This document shows, one piece after another, positions 62,007-64,000 of a stretch of 64,000 bases of DNA; the stretch's first letter is position 1, and each line of letters starts with the position of its first letter. Origin of the DNA: Clostridium tepidiprofundi DSM 19306. GTDB taxonomy: Bacteria > Bacillota > Clostridia > Clostridiales > Clostridiaceae. The stretch covers positions 48,034 through 112,033 of the forward strand of contig NZ_LTBA01000004.1 of the NCBI RefSeq assembly GCF_001594005.1, read 5' to 3'. The position numbers and the translations under genes are program-made. The notes beneath the pieces were generated by a model. That model had not been told where the DNA came from and did not search any database. It saw nothing but the letters and a program-made list of their open reading frames with translations.

Positions 62007-62648
62007 TTATCTTTTTAGTTTGGCAATCAAAAACATAGTCTTCATACCTAATTTAGTAAATTTCTCCTCATATTCTGTCATTGGACTCTCAGAATTATAT
62101 ATGCTGCTATGCAAATCAAAAGTTAAATACTTAAGCTTAAATCCATTTTGTTTGAAATAGTTGCATGAATCCATAAAAAATGGCTTATTATCTGTCTTAA
62201 ACCATATCTCTGCTTCTGGCTTTAAAAACTTCTTATACATATCCAAAAACCTACCATAAGTCAGTCTTCTTTTATTATGCCTTGGTTTTGGCCATGGTGT
62301 AGAAAAATTCAAGAATATTCTTCCAATATCATTTTTATCAAAAACGCCATCCATAAGCATTATATTTATAGGTAGTATTCTAACGTTCTCCAAATTCAAC
62401 TTTTCAATTTTTCTTAGCACATAAATTAATACTTCATCTTTTAAATCCACTGCAATATAATTTATATCTGGATTTCTCTGAGCCATTTCAGCTATAAATG
62501 CTCCTCTTCCACATCCAAGTTCTAAATGTATTTCATTATCATTTTGAAATACTTCATTCCATTTTCCCTTCAATTCATATGGATTATATATACAAAATCT
62601 ACTTGCTTCCATTTGTGGTCTTGCAGCCCAATTTTTTCTTAAACGCAT
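62007..62648 (-). CDS. trmB: tRNA (guanine-N7-)-methyltransferase
   Basis: 213 residues, class I methyltransferase. SAM motif LELGCGRGAFIAEMA, DLKDEVLIYVLRK, and the TrmB-specific FSTPWPKPRHNKRRLTYGRFL. It methylates G46 in tRNA variable loops. ATG 62648 with GGTGGAATGAT; the longer frame to 62702 lacks a site. Confidence 0.95.
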   Translation of the reverse strand: MRLRKNWAARPQMEASRFCIYNPYELKGKWNEVFQNDNEIHLELGCGRGAFIAEMAQRNPDINYIAVDLKDEVLIYVLRKIEKLNLENVRILPINIMLMDGVFDKNDIGRIFLNFSTPWPKPRHNKRRLTYGRFLDMYKKFLKPEAEIWFKTDNKPFFMDSCNYFKQNGFKLKYLTFDLHSSIYNSESPMTEYEEKFTKLGMKTMFLIAKLKR

Positions 62649-62785
62649 ATCATTCCACCTCAATTTTTTATATAAACCTACATATGCAAAATATATAATC
62701 ATAATACTTTACATATTATTTGTTTTTATACTTTATTATAATAACAGTCAATCAGGCAGGTTGCAAGTTGTAAACACAAATACTT

Positions 62786-63616
62786 TTACACCACAGCTTT
62801 TATTAATTTTAATTTTCCTTCTATATCATATTCTATTCCTTTAGGAATATATATCGTTTCCTCTTTATTTAATTTAAGTAACTGAGAATCAGTCTTTATA
62901 GTTCCTTCACCTTCTATAACAGTATAACTGTGGAATTCTTCTGTTACTTTGCATCTATATTTATCATTTATATCTAATTTTTCTACTGTAAAATATGGTG
63001 TTTCTAATTTACTGAAATTTTCTATTTTACCACCTTTATTTTTACCTTCGTAATCTATAACATCTATCGATTTTTCTATATGAACTTCCCTATCTCTACC
63101 CCAATCATACAATCTATATGTTATATTGCTATTTTGTTGTACTTCAATGACCTTTATCCCACCACCTATTGCATGAACTGTTCCTGATGGTATATAAATA
63201 AAATCTCCTTTTTTAATATCTATAAACTCTAAACATTCTTCAATTTTATTATCATTTATTATTTTGCTGAGGCTTTCCTTATCTAACCCTTTTTTTATAC
63301 CTGAAACAAGAGTAGCACCTTCATCAGCCTCTAGAACATACCAGCATTCTGTTTTACCTTTTGAATTTTCATTTTTCATTGCATATTCATCATCTGGATG
63401 TACTTGAACTGATAATGTCTTCTCTGCATTAATGATTTTTATCAGTATAGGGAAATCATCACCATTCTCCAATACTTCTGATAATTTTTTTCCTTTGTAA
63501 ATTCCATTATCAACTACAGCATTTCCATATTTGTGAGATGATAGCATCCATTTTTCCCATCCCCATATCTTTTCACTTAAAAATGGTTTTAACTTTAATA
63601 TATATTTTTCTTTCAT
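62786..63616 (-). CDS. manA: Mannose-6-phosphate isomerase, class I
   Basis: 276 residues, short type I enzyme. KIWGWEKW, VQVHPDDEYAM, KTECWYVLEADEGA, YIPSGTVHAIGGGIKVIEVQQNSNITYRLYDWGR are the metal-binding and core motifs. It converts mannose-6-P and fructose-6-P. ATG 63616 behind GGGAGTGATATT. Upstream sequence shares a motif with the pilB region. Confidence 0.94.
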   Translation of the reverse strand: MKEKYILKLKPFLSEKIWGWEKWMLSSHKYGNAVVDNGIYKGKKLSEVLENGDDFPILIKIINAEKTLSVQVHPDDEYAMKNENSKGKTECWYVLEADEGATLVSGIKKGLDKESLSKIINDNKIEECLEFIDIKKGDFIYIPSGTVHAIGGGIKVIEVQQNSNITYRLYDWGRDREVHIEKSIDVIDYEGKNKGGKIENFSKLETPYFTVEKLDINDKYRCKVTEEFHSYTVIEGEGTIKTDSQLLKLNKEETIYIPKGIEYDIEGKLKLIKAVV

Positions 63617-63693
63617 AATAATATCACTCCCTAAACACATACTCGTTTTAATATTATCATTAATATTGTAAATTTACTACTAAAAAAGAATGC

Positions 63694-63740
63694 TTCCAGA
63701 GATTTCGCATCAAAATTCCAGTTAAAAATTTGTTTTTACT
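63694..63740 (-). repeat. ~45-bp motif shared with the pilB upstream region
   Basis: On the minus strand AAAAACAAA, then ACTGGAATTTTGA, four bases and AAATCTCTGG, the same succession as at 20872-20918. Confidence 0.6.
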
Positions 63741-63770
63741 AAGATTTATTCTTTTAACATTTACTTGAAT

Positions 63771-63830
63771 AACTGGGAAGCCTGCAAACCGATAGGCCTT
63801 AAAAATAGTTACACCTCCCCCTACCCCAAG
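63771..63830. other. Candidate structured element upstream of manA
   Basis: AACT at one end pairs with AGTT at the other around AAGCCT...AGGCCTT, and GGGA can pair with the TCCC of ACACCTCCC. The region is richer in G+C than its surroundings, and it is not a recognised riboswitch. The remaining 63641-63866 shows nothing else. Confidence 0.3.
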
Positions 63831-63866
63831 AAATTTTAATAATTAATTTCCAGTTTTGTTTTTAAA

Positions 63867-64000
63867 TTATGTTTTAGCAAATATTGGATTAATCCAGTCT
63901 TCTTCTATAGTAAATCTTTCATCTCTTATATCTTCAATAATATCTATTTGTAACATTCGTTTTTTTCTAAAACCTCTAATACATCTAAAGAAATATAATT
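63867..64000 (-). CDS. C-terminal part of an unknown protein (partial at window edge)
   Basis: A minus-strand frame enters from the right edge and ends at TAA (63869-63867): RCIRGFRKKRMLQIDIIEDIRDERFTIEEDWINPIFAKT is its last stretch. The RGFRxxR...ID.I.DI.DERF spacing weakly recalls the end of WYL-domain regulators. Forty-four codons are visible, with no sign of a start, so it is a fragment only because of the window. Confidence 0.5.
   Translation of the reverse strand, partial: LYFFRCIRGFRKKRMLQIDIIEDIRDERFTIEEDWINPIFAKT

Overview
The window comes from a low-G+C, endospore-forming, anaerobic Firmicute of the Clostridia type. The evidence is a GerA-type germinant receptor operon, a T-box-controlled argS, a 2[4Fe-4S] ferredoxin, acyl-CoA dehydratase activase genes, frequent GTG and TTG starts behind strong Shine-Dalgarno sequences, and very A+T-rich DNA. 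No rRNA or tRNA gene was seen.

Region 1 (1-20.85 kb, minus strand). After a partial secreted propeller protein at the left edge comes a near-complete type IV pilus locus, transcribed right to left: pilB, pilC, two prepilin genes, pilM, pilN, pilO, a PilV-like prepilin, a very long PilX-like prepilin with a beta-helix-like body, a small pseudopilin, a 1854-residue secreted protein with three von Willebrand A domains, and the prepilin peptidase pilD. A promoter and a perfect 16-bp palindrome precede pilB. PilB carries both halves of a c-di-GMP-binding MshEN domain. The gaps on both sides of the second prepilin gene (0.8 and 1.2 kb) hold imperfect ~140-bp repeat units built from heptamer-like words. 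A copy of the same family follows feoB. No pilT was seen.

Region 2 (21-43.4 kb). A Fur-box-controlled feoA-feoB-FeoB-associated operon (+) is followed by minus-strand genes: a cell-surface O-acylation set (DHHW, MBOAT, DUF4358), two RNase H-like exonucleases, argS with its T-box, a degenerate S41 lipoprotein beside an isolated YyaL-type thioredoxin domain, a HEPN/MNT toxin-antitoxin pair, MarR-HsmA, a YgbA_NO protein, an ABC exporter, lgt, a cysteine desulfidase/serine dehydratase homologue and a secreted propeller protein with a chagasin-like tail.

Region 3 (43.4-57 kb). On the plus strand are a MarR regulator, an MFS transporter, a three-gene acyl-CoA dehydratase activase-like set, a PAS-EAL phosphodiesterase, a ferredoxin and the gerA-type A-B-C operon. 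Minus-strand SDR and patatin genes lie among them.

Region 4 (57-64 kb, minus strand). This holds a YibE/F pseudogene split by a foldback element, cobT-cobC-cobU-cobS (lower-loop cobalamin assembly), small conserved proteins, trmB, manA and a partial gene at the right edge.

Four dispersed repeat families run through the window: (i) the ~140-bp heptamer-word arrays; (ii) a foldback MITE-like element with GGCATTTTC ends, which disrupts yibE/F and supplies stop codons to two other genes; (iii) an ~85-110 bp two-hairpin element seen four to five times; (iv) a ~45-bp motif upstream of both pilB and manA. The pilus locus, with its unusual pilin, triple-VWA protein, c-di-GMP-sensing ATPase and repeat arrays, is the most interesting system here.
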